From NCBI GenBank assembly GCA_036345935.2, contig JADWOT020000004.1, positions 11,834,729 through 11,898,728 on the forward strand: 64,000 bases of DNA, given 5' to 3'. Shown here piece after piece: positions 34,244 through 46,690 of the stretch; position 1 is the first letter of the stretch, and each line of letters begins with the position of its first letter. A model generated the notes under the pieces. The model saw only the letters and a list, made by a program, of their open reading frames with translations, did no database searches and had not been told where the DNA came from. Origin of the DNA: Taenia hydatigena (taxonomy: Eukaryota > Platyhelminthes > Cestoda > Cyclophyllidea > Taeniidae). The translations under genes were made by a program, and so were the position numbers.

Positions 34244-34285
34244 GCAACTACTTTAGTTGGGGCATCCGCTCCTAGGGTGAAGAAG

Positions 34286-34613
34286 GATTTGTACCAGGTT
34301 GAGGAGATACATCGTCCGCGTCTTCAACACGTGCTGTCTGTGCGGATGGAAGGCAAAGAAGCCCGGCTTACAGGGCGATTTTTCACAGTACACAAGTTAT
34401 GAATTATGCGGCGGACTGAGTGAACAAATGCTGTGCGATTCCCAATCAAGAACCCTCAGTGGCACCAACTCTTCAAAGTGGGAAAGCGACGCACCTCAGC
34501 CATCACGCACCTCGGTGGCATTTACAAGGGCACAACAATCACCGAGCACACGCAGATGGTCTCTCGTGGAACATAAATCAACTCAAAGCACCGATGGGAC
34601 ACAACTAGTTTAA
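34286..34613 (+). pseudogene. P4: inverted extra copy of the P last exon
   Basis: Homologous to the P1 last exon and its 3' flank but on the opposite strand, starting at LRRYIVRVFNTCCLCG. The stop TGA after DSQS reads AGA, so the frame runs on to 34613. No upstream exons are linked. With P1 it forms an inverted pair inside the arm, flanking the P1 gene body. Confidence 0.65.
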
Positions 34614-34779
34614 TAATTCTCATTCCTACTGAGAAGATCCAAAGGCTGTTGCAGGTTCCCTTGCCTAAAAAGCAAATACATACAAAATGATTACACATGG
34701 TTGATACAAACTGTTGACAAGGAAGCTCCGGTTGGTGATTTGAAACCAATATCGACTCATTTTAGCACCGATTTACGAA

Positions 34780-36149
34780 AAAGTGCTGTGTTGGAGACGC
34801 GGAATAGCAGGCTACAGCGCTATTGACACGAGGCACACATGTAGAGAATGCACCCATTTTGTCACAGTCTGCCTCGAGAAATTTGCACAGCAAAAACAGG
34901 AGGCAACCAATTCATCAGCTCTCCTCTTTATTAATGAAAACTCGAAGGGGACTAGAAGGAGCGCAGCGTTGGTGCCACGATGACACTGCAACTGCGCTAT
35001 TGAGAAGGGCTGCCCATGTAGCGAATGCATCAATTCCGTCACCAACTTACTCAGGAACTCCTAATAACAAAACAGGCGGCTACCAACCAAACAGTTCCTC
35101 ATTTGTAAATTAAAAATTTACAAATTAAAAATTTAAGAAGGTTATTGTTGGTACCAGGATAACCCAAACTATCGTTTTATTGCCGACAAGTGCCCATCTA
35201 TAAAATGCGTCCATTTCATCACCATCTTACACGAGACCTCCTCGGAACAGGAGGCAGCAGCCTGAGCAGTTCTCCTTCTCAACATCAGAATTTCCCAACG
35301 GACATAAAAGGGACGAAGCGTTGCTACCGCGATAACAGCACCTACCCTGCTGTTAGCATGAGGTGGCCATGCAAAAGGTGCGTCCAGGTCGTCACGATCT
35401 GACAAGAGAGCTCCGCAGAACAAAAACAGAAAGAAACTGGCTAAGCAGTTTTCCACCTTAACAAAACATCAAACCGATTTAAAAGATGTGTCAGATTGCA
35501 ACCGAGACAGCACCAGCTACGGCGCGTGTAACATGAGGTCTCAATGCATGGGAGCACACTTTACGCCACAATCTACATCGAATAATTCTCGCCACTACCG
35601 CGCTTTTACCAAAGGTTGCTCACACATAAACTGCTTTCATTTCGTCACAATCTGTCTCGAGGGCTCATCCTAACAAACGCAGGAAACGACTGGCTTAGCA
35701 GTTCCATTTTCCAACAATAAAAACGGTGAAGCGAATTTTATGGGAGAGACGCGTCGGTGCCACGACAACACAGGCTACCTAGCTTTTATCAAGCAGTGCT
35801 CGTTTATAAAATGCTTTCATTTCGTCATATACACGGGGACAACAATCGTCGAGTGCACCTCTGTGGTCACCGAATGACTGAAGAATACCTCAAAACAGCT
35901 ATAAGAGGCAACGGAATACAGTTCTCATTCTCACTGGCATCGAACCAAAACAGAGTAAAGATCCTTGCCTTGCCTTGATTCGCAGAGTCATTTGTGGTTG
36001 GGAAGTGGTCGTCACACACCGACTGCATCCAATTGGTCGCCATCTGACCGGAGAACACCTCAGAACAAATGTCGACCCTACAATTTACCAACAATTCAGC
36101 ACGCGCCCACCAACTCACTTCATCGCATTTAATTGCGGCACAATTGTTG
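34780..36149 (+). repeat. Degenerate tandem repeat of about 170 bp
   Basis: At least six diverged units. Each has a GGTGCCACGA-like start, a GCGCTTTT...AAAATGC part, TTTCGTCACAATCTG-like and CAGGAAACGACT-like stretches, then AGCAGTTC..TTT..AATAAAAAC. Units are 60-80% alike by eye. One further unit lies in reverse at 30960-31150. The mirror array is at 41276-42640. Long inverted repeats made of tandem units recall foldback transposons. Confidence 0.7.
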
Positions 36150-36150
36150 G

Positions 36151-37468
36151 TGACATCTCGTGCACACGCTCCATTGCAGTGGTAGAGCATCCACACCCAG
36201 GGGCCATAGAAGTATGAGCAAAAGTCGAATAGTCAATGCAGACAGGCTCCATCCCACTACCAATCGTCCGTGGGCAGGAATGCATACACTCGACACTTAC
36301 ATTAGTGCAAATCGCCATCTAACTCACTGATCTCCCACTGCATCGCAAACGCGATCACACCAGCAGCAGCCACGCAGCACTCGAGGAAACTCCGACTCCA
36401 ACACTGGCTGCCTGCAAAATATTAATATTTATCTTATAGAACATCCCTAAGACCATGCTCGACCAGGCAGTCAATATGAAAAAATGACTACTCGTAAAGA
36501 ATCACCTGCATCACATGCACGCGGTAACCCTAACGTCCTGCCTTACACCGATCACCTACACCTACACCTCGTCATACAAACACCGACTACTTCACTTCCA
36601 TGTGATTACATCTTAGCGTGCACTGATAAACCCAACACACTCCCTCCTCTTCCTCCTCCTCCTTTCCCTCATACGTCTTGCACACCGCAATGCCATCCAC
36701 ATGCAACCACCAAAACACCCGGGCAGTAGAGGTGGAGATCCACTTCATTTGCGTGCGTCGCGTTGCTATTATCGCATCTCATATCCTATGTGAAACGCGT
36801 AGTAGGGGAAAGCTGTGCTTAGTTTCCTAAAGTATGTTGTTGACACGAAATTCATATTCCCTCCATTAAGCTGAATCCTTAATATTTAACTCAGTCAAGT
36901 GGTTATGTGAGTGGGTAAATGCAACAATTCATGAAAAGGTGGGAGAAAGGGAGGAAATAAAGAGGGCTTCATTGAAGCGCCTCTACCGCAATCGTTCCTT
37001 TGTCTCTTTCAGATGAACATGCAGATCACTTCACGTGTGTGGATGAACTGCATGCGCCTCTGGTGTCGTTTGTGATGCGAGGCAAGGATTCGTCCAAGCA
37101 CGATGTAGCGAATTCGCACCGGAGGCATCCATATTTTAGCTGCATAGAAACCTTTAGGGGTATGTGACCGATTCTTTTAATTTAATGCATGCTTCCCACT
37201 GCGTTAACTGTTTTGCACTTGCTTACAATGATTCTTACATGTGTTGACGAGCACTAAATAAACGGTGGCAGCAGCAGCAGCAGACCTAGTGGAGTGCAAC
37301 AAAGTGCCCGATATCCATGTCTCACTGTGGAAGCAGTGTAGCACGTTGCTCATGACTAGACCTAACTAGATCACACTAGATTGCTCTGGAAGATAACAGA
37401 CCTAAATAGCTACCCAGGTTAGATTGTGACAGGTTTAGATAAATTAGGAAAGAAAGGCGCGGATTGAC
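36151..37468 (+). repeat. Segmental duplication, copy 2
   Basis: Direct copy of 16568-17636. It begins one or two bases after the palindrome arm ends (36149). It contains a 278-bp segment (36943-37220) absent from copy 1, which carries the exon at 37013-37159. Confidence 0.9.
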
Positions 37469-39036
37469 AGAGCCTCATGTTCAGAGACGCCTTCCTACGA
37501 TACCATTCAATTCAACTGCAACACCCTGACTTGGCCCGCCTAATGGGCCCGACACAACTGCGTGCGATGTGACATGAGGTCCTTCCTTTCTTCCTCTCAG
37601 ATATTAGGGACCATAGGGCACACGCAAGAGTAGGGTCTGATGGCGTTCTCAGGATGGAGGGATGGGAGCCCACTCGTCGCCTCCTTCTTTCCCACACCCC
37701 ACTTCAACGCGTCTTTGGTGAGTGACACCTTTATCGTCTACCGGGCTGGATATGCTTTCAAGTATTGCGTCTTGCATTATGTCCTACCGTGTATGCTCCA
37801 TGCATTCAAGTCACCTGAAGAAGAGAAGTGCGTAGTCGTCTGCATTTCATTTCCTTACCTTTGGCTTCCCACTTTAGCGCCACGAGAACGCATTGTTCCT
37901 CTGGCTCCCTCTTGGTTTTCTTCTCTTCATTTTCTTTGAATCCAACACCAGGTCGTCCCTGCCTTCTCCTCTTACCTCATCGTCTGCTAACGCCCTCTTA
38001 GTAAGTCCCCTTTACCTCACCAGCGGTCTCACCTTTGATTATGACGTGAACAAATAGTGCCAAGATTCATAACCTAGAACAGACTAGCACAGACTAGACT
38101 GGATCTGACTAAATTACACTGTACTGATGACCAACAGTTGTTTTGGCATAGCTTAGATTAGGTTGCCAAGCACCTTCCATTTCCAACTCTATACTGTCGC
38201 TTTAGTTTGTCACGCACCATCGCCTCTTTGGTCCATCTCCTATTCCTACACTTACTCTCTCGAAAGCGAAGGTAAGCGCGTTGCTTCTACTTCCAACTTC
38301 GTAATTTGCAGGCTAATGAAACTGTTAGGTGCTTGTCTCACTGCCCACTCTTTTTTCTCCTTGTAGAGAACACCGTGTGTCGGCTTCTGTTTGGTTGTCT
38401 GTCCTAATTTTGTGTGCGCGTGCGTGTGTGTGCCATTGCCCATTACCCATTTTTGGTCTTTTAGGGAGTCGCGTCAGATGGGGTAGCACGGATACAGGTA
38501 AGCAGTTTGTGTGTGTGCATACTTGAGTGTATCAGAGTGCGAAGGCACATCCGTCTCATTGCCCCCTTCAAACCTGTCCTTTTAGACGACCAGATTGACA
38601 GTTCGATACTGGGTGAAGTAAGCTCTCTTTTGGTTGTTCTTTGGATGGCTAGTTGGTTTGAACTCAATATATGGCCACCTCTCTAGCTCCCGCCCAATGA
38701 CTTACCATGCCACACTGAGCCCCATTTCTGCTCCTCTGCCTCCCTTACTTTAATGCTTTATTTTAGATCGAAGTAGACCCATCAATTTTTGAACAAGAAA
38801 GCACCGAGATGGCCAGCTTGCATTTAGCACAGCAGGAAGAAATAGGTGGACAAGAGGCAAACAAAGACCAAGTCGGTAACGCAAAGCGTCGAACCAACGT
38901 GAACTTTCAGGCCAGATGGTGGAGACACCTCGTCTCGTTGGTCACCACCAATTCGTGTTATCCATGCGGGCACGTAAGAATGAAGTGCACCGGAGATGGT
39001 GATGCGTTGCAAGCGACGATAGATGGCGAGTCGTGA
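37013..39036 (+). CDS. P2: spacer paralog of the CxxC family
   Basis: Exon candidates with AG/GT borders: 37013-37159 (147 nt), 37601-37717 (117), 37878-38000 (123), 38206-38271 (66), 38465-38497 (33), 38586-38612 or 38617 (27 or 32) and the last exon 38767-39036. Nearly all are multiples of 3. 147 and 117 join in phase 1. In the other frame, MAFSGWRDGS (ATG 37640) joins a hydrophobic ENALFLWLPLGFLLFIFF and then SPIPTLTLSKAK, all in phase 0. The last exon has IEVDPSIFEQE, FQARWWRHLVSL, CYPCGHVRMKC and stop; it aligns with P1 (NTCCLCGRM). The frame between SSSANALL (P2) and SSSASALF (P3) is kept. The exact transcript is unresolved. Probably a secreted or anchored peptide; function unknown. Confidence 0.45.
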
Positions 39037-41275
39037 TAGGACAGCTTGAACTGTTGCCACCATTGTAAAAATTAGCGGTGCCATAGAAGAGCACTCTGCC
39101 ATTTGCATGTCGTCGTCTCATACAGAAAATGCTAAAATTGTGAATGTTTAGACAGGGAGCACCCCATGCATCTGATGGAGAGATTACTTGGAGGATTTGA
39201 ATTGGGAGAGCCCTGTGGGTGAAATCAGCCTTGGAATCGCCGTCTATGCATCTGCTTAAAGGAATGTTGGTGGCTTTGTTCAAGCAAACAATGGCGCTGT
39301 TCTTGCTTTGTTTTATCTCTGAATGCCTAATCTATTGACAACCGCATGGTTTGTGGAACTTTGTTAGTGATTCTCTCTTCCCTTCTGGAAGTCTAATGAA
39401 GAAATGGCAAGCAGAAGTCATTTGAACATTTACTCACTCGCTTCCTCGGGCAGCATCCAAAATTTGCAAATCAGTTACATTTTGCATTTGGAATAATGCG
39501 TGTTCTCTGGTGTTTGGACGACAGGCTCCCTTCTGACGGTTGATTGCAATCCAATGCGTGGAGACCGCAAACTGAACGCCAGTGAAGGAGGTAGCGGACA
39601 ATGCGGACTCGACAACAGCTAGCAAGGGATCAGCAGGCACAACGTCAAGTCGTGGCATCAAATTTAGCAGTTTCGGACAATCCGTTGTTTGGTGAATTAT
39701 GCGAGATGGTCGCAAGTGAGAGTGCCTCCGAAAGCAAACAAAACAACCAACTTCCACAACTTCTTGCCTTAGTTTCGCCTTTAATTGGTTACATCTGCTT
39801 TAATGCATCTCGACAACCGGAAATGCTGTTTTTAGAGTGTCTTAACTGTGGCACATAATCAGGACCGTAAGGCGACGACGACGACGACGACGTCTAGGAC
39901 AGGAAATTGTCCAAGTCAATGGAATGGGCTGTATTTGCACCAGAGTTATGGGAAAATTCAGCTAATTTCGCCTACAACTTCCACCTCCTACTTCTTCCGA
40001 ATCGGAGGAATTTGTAGACGAGTCAAAACTTATCGAGTGAAAATTGGACAGGTACTTGTAAGGGAGTCAATCAGTTGTCTTGATTAAATTTTAATGCCTC
40101 TCCTAGAAACGAATATACCGAACAGACTGTCTGGGTTTTAATCAGTGAGGGAGAAACGGCCCTCCTTCTCCCACTGGACTGAAGAAGGGTTTCATTTAGT
40201 TCATCGCGTTTCCACCTTGCTTCACCGAATTCCCTCAAATTAGCAAAATATTTTGAGATTGTACTGATAATTCCCTCCACTTGTTGACAGTGGTCTTTGA
40301 ATAAAGTAAGGCCGCTAATTTAATAGTGTTGCACAATAATGTTATGGAATTACCCAACTAGATATAGGCTGGAACGCTTTTCTACAAGCCCAGGCTTGCG
40401 TCAGTGAAGCGATGTATGCACCAGATATGAAAGTAAAGATGGGTATTTTCAAGGCTGACGAAAATCTCTTCGGAAGATTTGCTACCGTATCCATGCTATG
40501 GTAAAACTTTGGGAAAATTATTCCACAAATAAATGAATGGCGTCGCATTGTAGTGTGAGCTGAAGACATGCAACTTTAGACTGCGTACTTCTAGCACTTT
40601 AAAAATTCGCTACAAAATAAATGGATTAGGATTTCTAGGAATGAGTTAATACTGGCTTTTAATGCTTTGTTGTAGGGAAGATTTGTTCCACATGACAAGG
40701 ATGGCGATTCCCTTGAGAATAACATGTTATAAATGCGAAAGTTGAATAATGGCGTGCTTATCGCCTCATTTACAAGTGGTTTGACATAGGTGGAAGGAAG
40801 GAGGGAGGAGAGGTTCGACCACTTGACCTTACTCCCCGAAGACAGCACTTTTCTGATAAAACTATAAATTCATCATGATTAAGTAGTGTTTAGCACAAAC
40901 AACAATTCACCACCTCTGCTACTATTATGGCATCTTCTACGCCTTCCCTTTACACTCTACCCTACCACGCAGGCTTACTGACGCGTCAAGATAATTCTAC
41001 TTTGTGTCCACACAGCTTTGCAATTGGCGCCATCCTCCCTCAAGGTCATCTTCATTGGCTGACTGACTGACTGATCAATATTTCAACTTGATCCATCAAT
41101 ATGGCAATCAATACACTGCACAATGTAAGTTACTCGCACTTCTAGAAACGTCGACTTGGTGTGAAGTTATTGACCGATTCCCCACTCGTCCTTGCCACAC
41201 CGCCAGTAATGCCTCCGACATTTCTATCTTGCAGGAGGCGACCTGCTCGCACCGACTCACTCACCTTATCACTTG
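39037..41275. other. Palindrome spacer, right part; no firm gene
   Basis: ORFs at 39434-39757 (minus) and 39601-39858 (plus) overlap and have no domains. A CGA array (39872-39891) and a GACT run (41060-41074) are present. I see no exon chain here. Confidence 0.5.
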
Positions 41276-42640
41276 CAACAATTGTGCCGCAATTAAATGC
41301 GATGAAGTGATTTGGTGGGCGCGTGCTGAATTGTTGGTAAATTGTAGGGTCGACATTTGTTCTGAGGTGTTCTCCGGTCGGATGGCGACCAATTGGATGC
41401 ATTCGGTGTGTGGGGACCTCTTCCCAACCACAAATGATTCTGCGAATCTGGACGGCAAGGTAAGGACCTTTGCTCTGTTTTGTTTCGACACCAGTAAGAA
41501 TGAGAACTGTATTTTGTTGCCTCTTATAGCTGTTTTGAGGTATTCTTTAGTCATTCGGTGACCACAGAGGTGCACTCGACGATTGTCGTCCCCGTGTATA
41601 TGACGAAATGAAAGCATTTTATAAACGAGCACTGCTTGATAAAAGCCAGGTAGCCTGTGTTGCCGTGGCACCGACGCGTCTCTCCCATAAAATTCGCTTC
41701 ACTGTTTTTATTGTTGGAAAATGGAACTGCTAAGCCAGTCGTTTCCTGCGTTTGTTGGGATGAGCCCCCGAGACAGATTGTGACGAAATGAAAGCAGTTT
41801 GAGTGTGAGCAACCTTTGGTAAAAGCGCGGTAGTGGCGAGAATTATTCGAGGTAGATTGTGGCGTAAAGTGTGCTTCCATGCATTGAGACCTCATGTCAC
41901 ACGCGCCGTAGCTGGTGTTGTCTCGGTTGCAATCCGACACTTCTTTTAAATCGGTATGATATTTTGTTAAGGTGGAAGACTACTTAGCCAGTTTCTTTCT
42001 GTTTTTGTTCTGCGGAGCTCTCTTGTCAGATCGTGACGACCTGGACGCACCGTTTGTATGGCCACCTCATGCTAACAGCAGGGTAGGTGCTGTTATCGCG
42101 GTAGCAACGCTTCGTCCCTTTTATGTCCGTTGGGAAATTTTGATGTTGAGAAGGAGAACTGCTCAGGCTGCTGCCTCCCACTTTTTGTTCCGAGGAGGTC
42201 TCGTGTAAGATGGTGATGAAATGGACGCATTTTATAGATGGGCACTTGTCGGCAATAGGACGATAGTTTGGGTTATCGTGGTACCAACGATAACCTTCTT
42301 AAATTTATAATTTACAAATGGGGAACTGTTTGGTTGGTAGCCGCCTGTTTTGTTATTAGGAGTTCCTGAGTAAGTTGGTGACGGAATTGATGCATTCGCT
42401 ACATGGGCAGCCCTTCTCAATAGCGCAGTGGCAGTGTCATCGTAGCACCAACGCGGCGCTCCTTCTACTCCCCTTCGAGTTTTCATTAATAAAGAGGAGA
42501 GCTGATGAATTGGTTGCCTCCTGTTTTTGCTGTGCAAATTTCTCGAGGCAGACTGTGACAAAATGGGTGCATTCTCTACATGTGTGCCTCGTGTCAATAG
42601 CGCTGTAGCCTGCTATTCCGCGTCTCCAACACAGCACTTT
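41276..42640 (-). repeat. Degenerate 170-bp tandem array, mirror copy
   Basis: Reverse-orientation counterpart of 34780-36149 with the same unit order. ORFs through it (41088-41561, 41261-41671, 41551-41940) are similar in all units and reflect the repeat, not a gene. Confidence 0.7.
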
Positions 42641-42802
42641 TTCGTAAATCGGTGCTGAATGAGTCGATATTGGTTTCAAATCACCAACTGGCGCTTCCTT
42701 GTCAACAGTTTGTATCAACCATGTGTAATCATTTTGTATGTATTTGCTTTTTAGGCAAGGGAACCTGCAACAGCCTTTGGATCTTCTCAGTAGGAATGAG
42801 AA

Positions 42803-43135
42803 TTATTCAACTTGTTGTGTCCCATCGGTGCTTTGGGTTGATTTATATTCCACGAGAGACCATCTGGGTGTGCTCGATGATTGTTGTGCCCTTGTAAATG
42901 CCACCGAGGTGCGTGATGGCTGAGGTGTGTCGCTTTCCCACTTTGAAGAGTTGGTGCCACTGAGGGTTCTTGATTGGGAATCGCACAGCATTTGTTCACT
43001 CAGTCCGCCGCATAATTCATAACTTGTGTACTGTGAAAAATCGCCCTGTAAGCCGGGCTTCTTTGCCTTCCATCCGCACAGACAGCACGTGTTGAAGACG
43101 CGGACGATGTATCTCCTCAACCTGGTACAAATCCT
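42803..43135 (-). pseudogene. P5: extra P last exon, mirror of P4
   Basis: Minus-strand LRRYIVRVFNTCCLCGWKAK and SEQMLCDSQSRTLSG, with the same loss of the stop (AGA) as in P4. It faces P3 head to head across about 0.6 kb. Confidence 0.63.
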
Positions 43136-43227
43136 TCTTCACCCTAGGAGCGGATGCCTCAACTAAAGTAGTTGCATGACCCACCCTGACCCCTCAAATC
43201 CAACTGTTCCTATCGTTTATCAACGCT

Positions 43228-45960
43228 ATGGGGCGCCTCAAAAAACCTCTCACCTTCCCTACCCAAATTTTCTTCATGGCGGTTGAAGGGATACCCTATC
43301 CACGACAATTCAGCTCAATTACTCGCACGACCTCAAGTTGCGCCTGGAGTAGGAGAATGTTTGTCTTCGTCAACAAGACCAACTATCGCAACCATCAGGC
43401 CATGCTCACGACCATGAAGCATCGAAAGCTTTGTTTGCCTCCAAATCATCACATACCCAGCAGATGGTTAGTCTCAACATCCTCATATTGTGCCACTTTA
43501 CTTTATACAACCTAAGACATTGTTCGCCATCCCACATTTATGTTATTTGCAACCCAAGGACCCACTCGATTTGCCAGTCCAAAGGAATGACCACGAAATT
43601 TTTTTGATAAAGTTAAATCCTTAGTGAACCTTGCTGCTTTCCTCACACTTTGTGAGAGGGGTTGATTAACTTTACCGTAATTTCAATGTCATTACATCTG
43701 CTATTCATTGTAAATCACATGGAAAGGTAAAATTATGATTAGCCTGTTCGAGAGTGCCACTAAAAATAAGGTTGAATCCCTTCCATTAGGCCAACTGCTT
43801 CCCATTCAACTGAGTCAGGTGGCTAGATCAGCAGGTAAGGAAATCAGTTTGGGGGTAGATGAAAGAAAGAGGGGAAGAAATGCAGAATGCTGCGCCGCAG
43901 CACTGTACAGAGTCATCTTACGGTGTCCATGTCGAATCCCCTTTCCTCCTTTTTCACCCACTCTCAATCCATGCTCTCGACTTCTCATCCCTTTGCCTCT
44001 ATCTCACTCATTCCCTTGTCTCTCTCTCTCTCAAAGCATATGTCTAGAAACACAAGAAACACGTCGTCATTACGGCAATAGTCATTTTAGTTGTGAGTCA
44101 ACGATGTTCTTAATCAATTTCCACCCTGCAGCACACTTGTCTTGCCACGCTCACTTTCGATGTCTCTTGTATACTTTTACAATCACCAAATAAGTGACAG
44201 CATCAAGAGACCTATTGAGGTAATAATGGCATTCTCAATATGCATACCCCACCGCAGAAGCACTGTAGCACGGCATGGCTAGATCTGACTGGATTGCACT
44301 CGGTCGGAACAGAGCAGACTGGTCACCTAGGCTGGATTATGACATGTCTGCATAAAATAGGAAAGAAGAGGATGGACAGGGTCATCAGCCAGATCTATTG
44401 TGCATGCCTCATCCCTTGAGGCGCCTTATGTGCTATCACCGAAGTCAATCCTAACAACACCCCAATTTGACCCGCCTAATTCACCAACACATGTCCATGC
44501 CATGTAAAGCGAGGTCTTTTTCTCTTCTGTCTTGCAGACACTAGGGATCAAGGTACTCAGACTATGAGCAGGCCCCAGCAATGTCTCCAGATTGGAGGGA
44601 TGGGAGCTCTCTTCTCTACGTTCCACTGCAACGCGCCTTTGGTGAGTCCCTCCTTTGTCTCCCACTACGATGTTCTGTATGCCTCCAAGTATTGCGCCTT
44701 GCAAGTTGCTTCATGCATTAAACTCAATCGGAACAGAGGAGTTGGTACTTCCTGCGTTTCATTAGCTAACCTTCATTTGTCTAATTTTAGACACAATAAA
44801 ATATCGCCTTTTCCCCCTTCGAACTCAACCTCAATTCGCCCCAGTCTCCTCCTTTCCTTCCCCTACCTCATCTTCTGCCAGCGCCCTCTTTGTAAGCTCT
44901 CCTTCATTCGTCTTCTATTTTCACTCCCGATTTGTGACACGACTCGATGGTGCCAAGTTTCATAGCCCACATCAGACTAGCATGGTCTATACTGTAACTG
45001 ACACAATCACGCATTGCTCAAGATCCAATCTTGATTTAGCATAGTCTAGCCTGGATCCCCATTCCTTTTGCATTCCTATCTTTCTTTCCGTCGCAGCAAA
45101 TGTTCCATACCACTTTGCCTCAATTTCGTCTCCTGCTCCTACTCCTCCTCCATTCACCCCCTCGAGAGCGAAGGTGAGCGCGTTGCTCTTACTTCCCACT
45201 TCGTAATTTGTAGACTCGCCCAACTCCCACCTCATCATCTCACTGCCCAATTCTTTCCTTCTCTCTTTAGAGGATTCCTCCACCTGACGCTCTACATTAA
45301 CGGGTAAGAATATGCGCTTCCTGCCCCTACAGACAGACCACTTGCTCCTTTTCCACCATGTATCTGTGCCTGCCTGCCTGCCTGCCTGTCTGTCTGTCTG
45401 TTTGGTTGCCCAGTTTGCGTGTGTGTGCCATTACCTATCTTTGTTTTCGTCCTTTTAGAAGGTCGCCTCCATCGGTCTCCCACCAAAACAGGTAGGAACG
45501 TCTGCGTGTGTGTGTGTGTGCCTGACTGTGTGTATTGAAGTGCGAAGACACATTCATCTCATCCTCTCCTCTAACTTGTCATTCTAGTCTACCAGGTCGA
45601 CAGTTCTATCCTGGGTGAAGTAAGACCTCCTTTCGTTGCTCGTTGCATGCCTAGTTGCCTGCCTTATTAATTTCAACTCCACTTTCCGTCAACACCTTAT
45701 CGTCCACCCACCCACCCATTCACCAACCCACACACCCGCCAGCTCACTTTACTACATCTAATCGCTTTTTCTTCCCATGACTCCTCTACTTCCGCACTTA
45801 TTTCAGATTGAAATGGACGGACCACATGGAATTGGCAGAAGAATTCGTACAAGGTTGAGGAGATACATCGTCCGCGTCTTCAACACGTGCTGTCATACAG
45901 GGCGATTTTTCACAGTACACAAGTTATGAATTTTGCGGCGGACTGAGTGAACAAATGCTG
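43228..45960 (+). pseudogene. P3: right-arm copy of the P gene, broken last exon
   Basis: An N-terminal exon candidate ATG 43735-43834 (MISLFESATKNKVESLPLGQ, donor GTAAGG) is in frame here but shifted in P1. Further exons: 44540-44643 (104 nt), 44792-44892 (101 nt), a 74-nt exon ending near 45171 (ISSPAPTPPPFTPSRAK), 45459-45491 (33 nt, KVASIGLPPKQ) and 45588-45614 or 45619. The last exon starts at 45807 (IEMDGPHGIGRR), but 29 bp are missing after NTCC (near 45892), deleting the second half of CLCG and shifting the frame. An alternative 5' ORF at 43228-43515 (MGRLKKPLTF) is shared with P1. Probably no longer makes the full CxxC domain. Confidence 0.5.
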
Positions 45961-46464
45961 TGCGATTCCCAATCAAGAACCCTCCTCAGTGGCACCAACT
46001 CTTCAAAGTGAGAAAGCGACACACAGCCATCGCGCAACTCGGTGGCATTTGAGGGGGCACAACCATCATCCAGCACACCTAGATGGTCTCTCACAGAATA
46101 AAGGTCAACTCGACAATCTGACCGTGATAAGCCCATGAGAGACACAAGAGCACGGAGGAGTTCCCATTATAAAAATGCTATTTAAAAACAGACATCAAAG
46201 AAGCGCTGAAGTGGCGATTTCAAACCAATAACGATTCCATTACGTACCGATCGAAAAGAGGCGCAGTGTTGAAGACGCGGAAAAGTAGGCTAGAGCGCTA
46301 CCACCAAGGCGCGCACATCTGGAGAATGCCTCGACAAATTCGCACAGCAAAACCAGGAGGCAACCAAGTCGCCACTTCTCCTTTTTACTAATAAAACTCG
46401 AAACGGATTAAAAGAGAGCCACGTGGCTGCCATGATGACCATGCCACCGCGCTTCCCCAATCGC

Positions 46465-46690
46465 ACAGGTAAAGAAAAGTGACGGTAGTCTACGGCTGTG
46501 TATCGATCACAGAAAGCTAGATGCCGTAACTAAGAAGGACGCCTTTCCCTTACCTCATATCAACGACTCCTTGGATGCTCTGCATGGATCAAAGTGGTTC
46601 TCCACAATAGACTTAAAATCTGGATACTGGCAAGTAGAAGTGGCAGCCAATTTCCAGCGCAAAGTTGCTCCAATAGTCGCCACCGAAGAG
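46465..46690 (+). mobile_element. Gypsy RT fragment at right palindrome border
   Basis: Plus-strand copy of the start of the RT seen at 30920-30708, including the RLCIDHRKLDA and GSKWFSTIDLKSGYWQVEV blocks. Similarity to the left arm stops at 46660, just after the QVEVAA codons. A short further tail is unrelated to the left copy. Confidence 0.85.

Larger units (their letters stand above)
30708..36149. repeat. Left arm of second palindrome
   Basis: Reverse complement of 41276-46660; paired coordinates sum to 77370-77425, drifting because of indels. Divergence is clearly higher than in the first palindrome (many substitutions, 22-, 29- and larger indels). The outer end lies inside the gypsy RT (30708), so the duplication took a piece of the transposon with it. 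Confidence 0.92.
41276..46660. repeat. Right arm of second palindrome
   Basis: Mirror of 30708-36149. It contains P3, P5, the mirror of the 170-bp array and a gypsy RT piece at its outer end (46465-46660). The match ends at 46660 within RT sequence. Confidence 0.92.

Noticed and set aside
41088..42597. Large overlapping ORFs in the 170-bp array
   Set aside because: Similar frames recur in every unit and on both strands, as expected from a tandem repeat rather than a gene.
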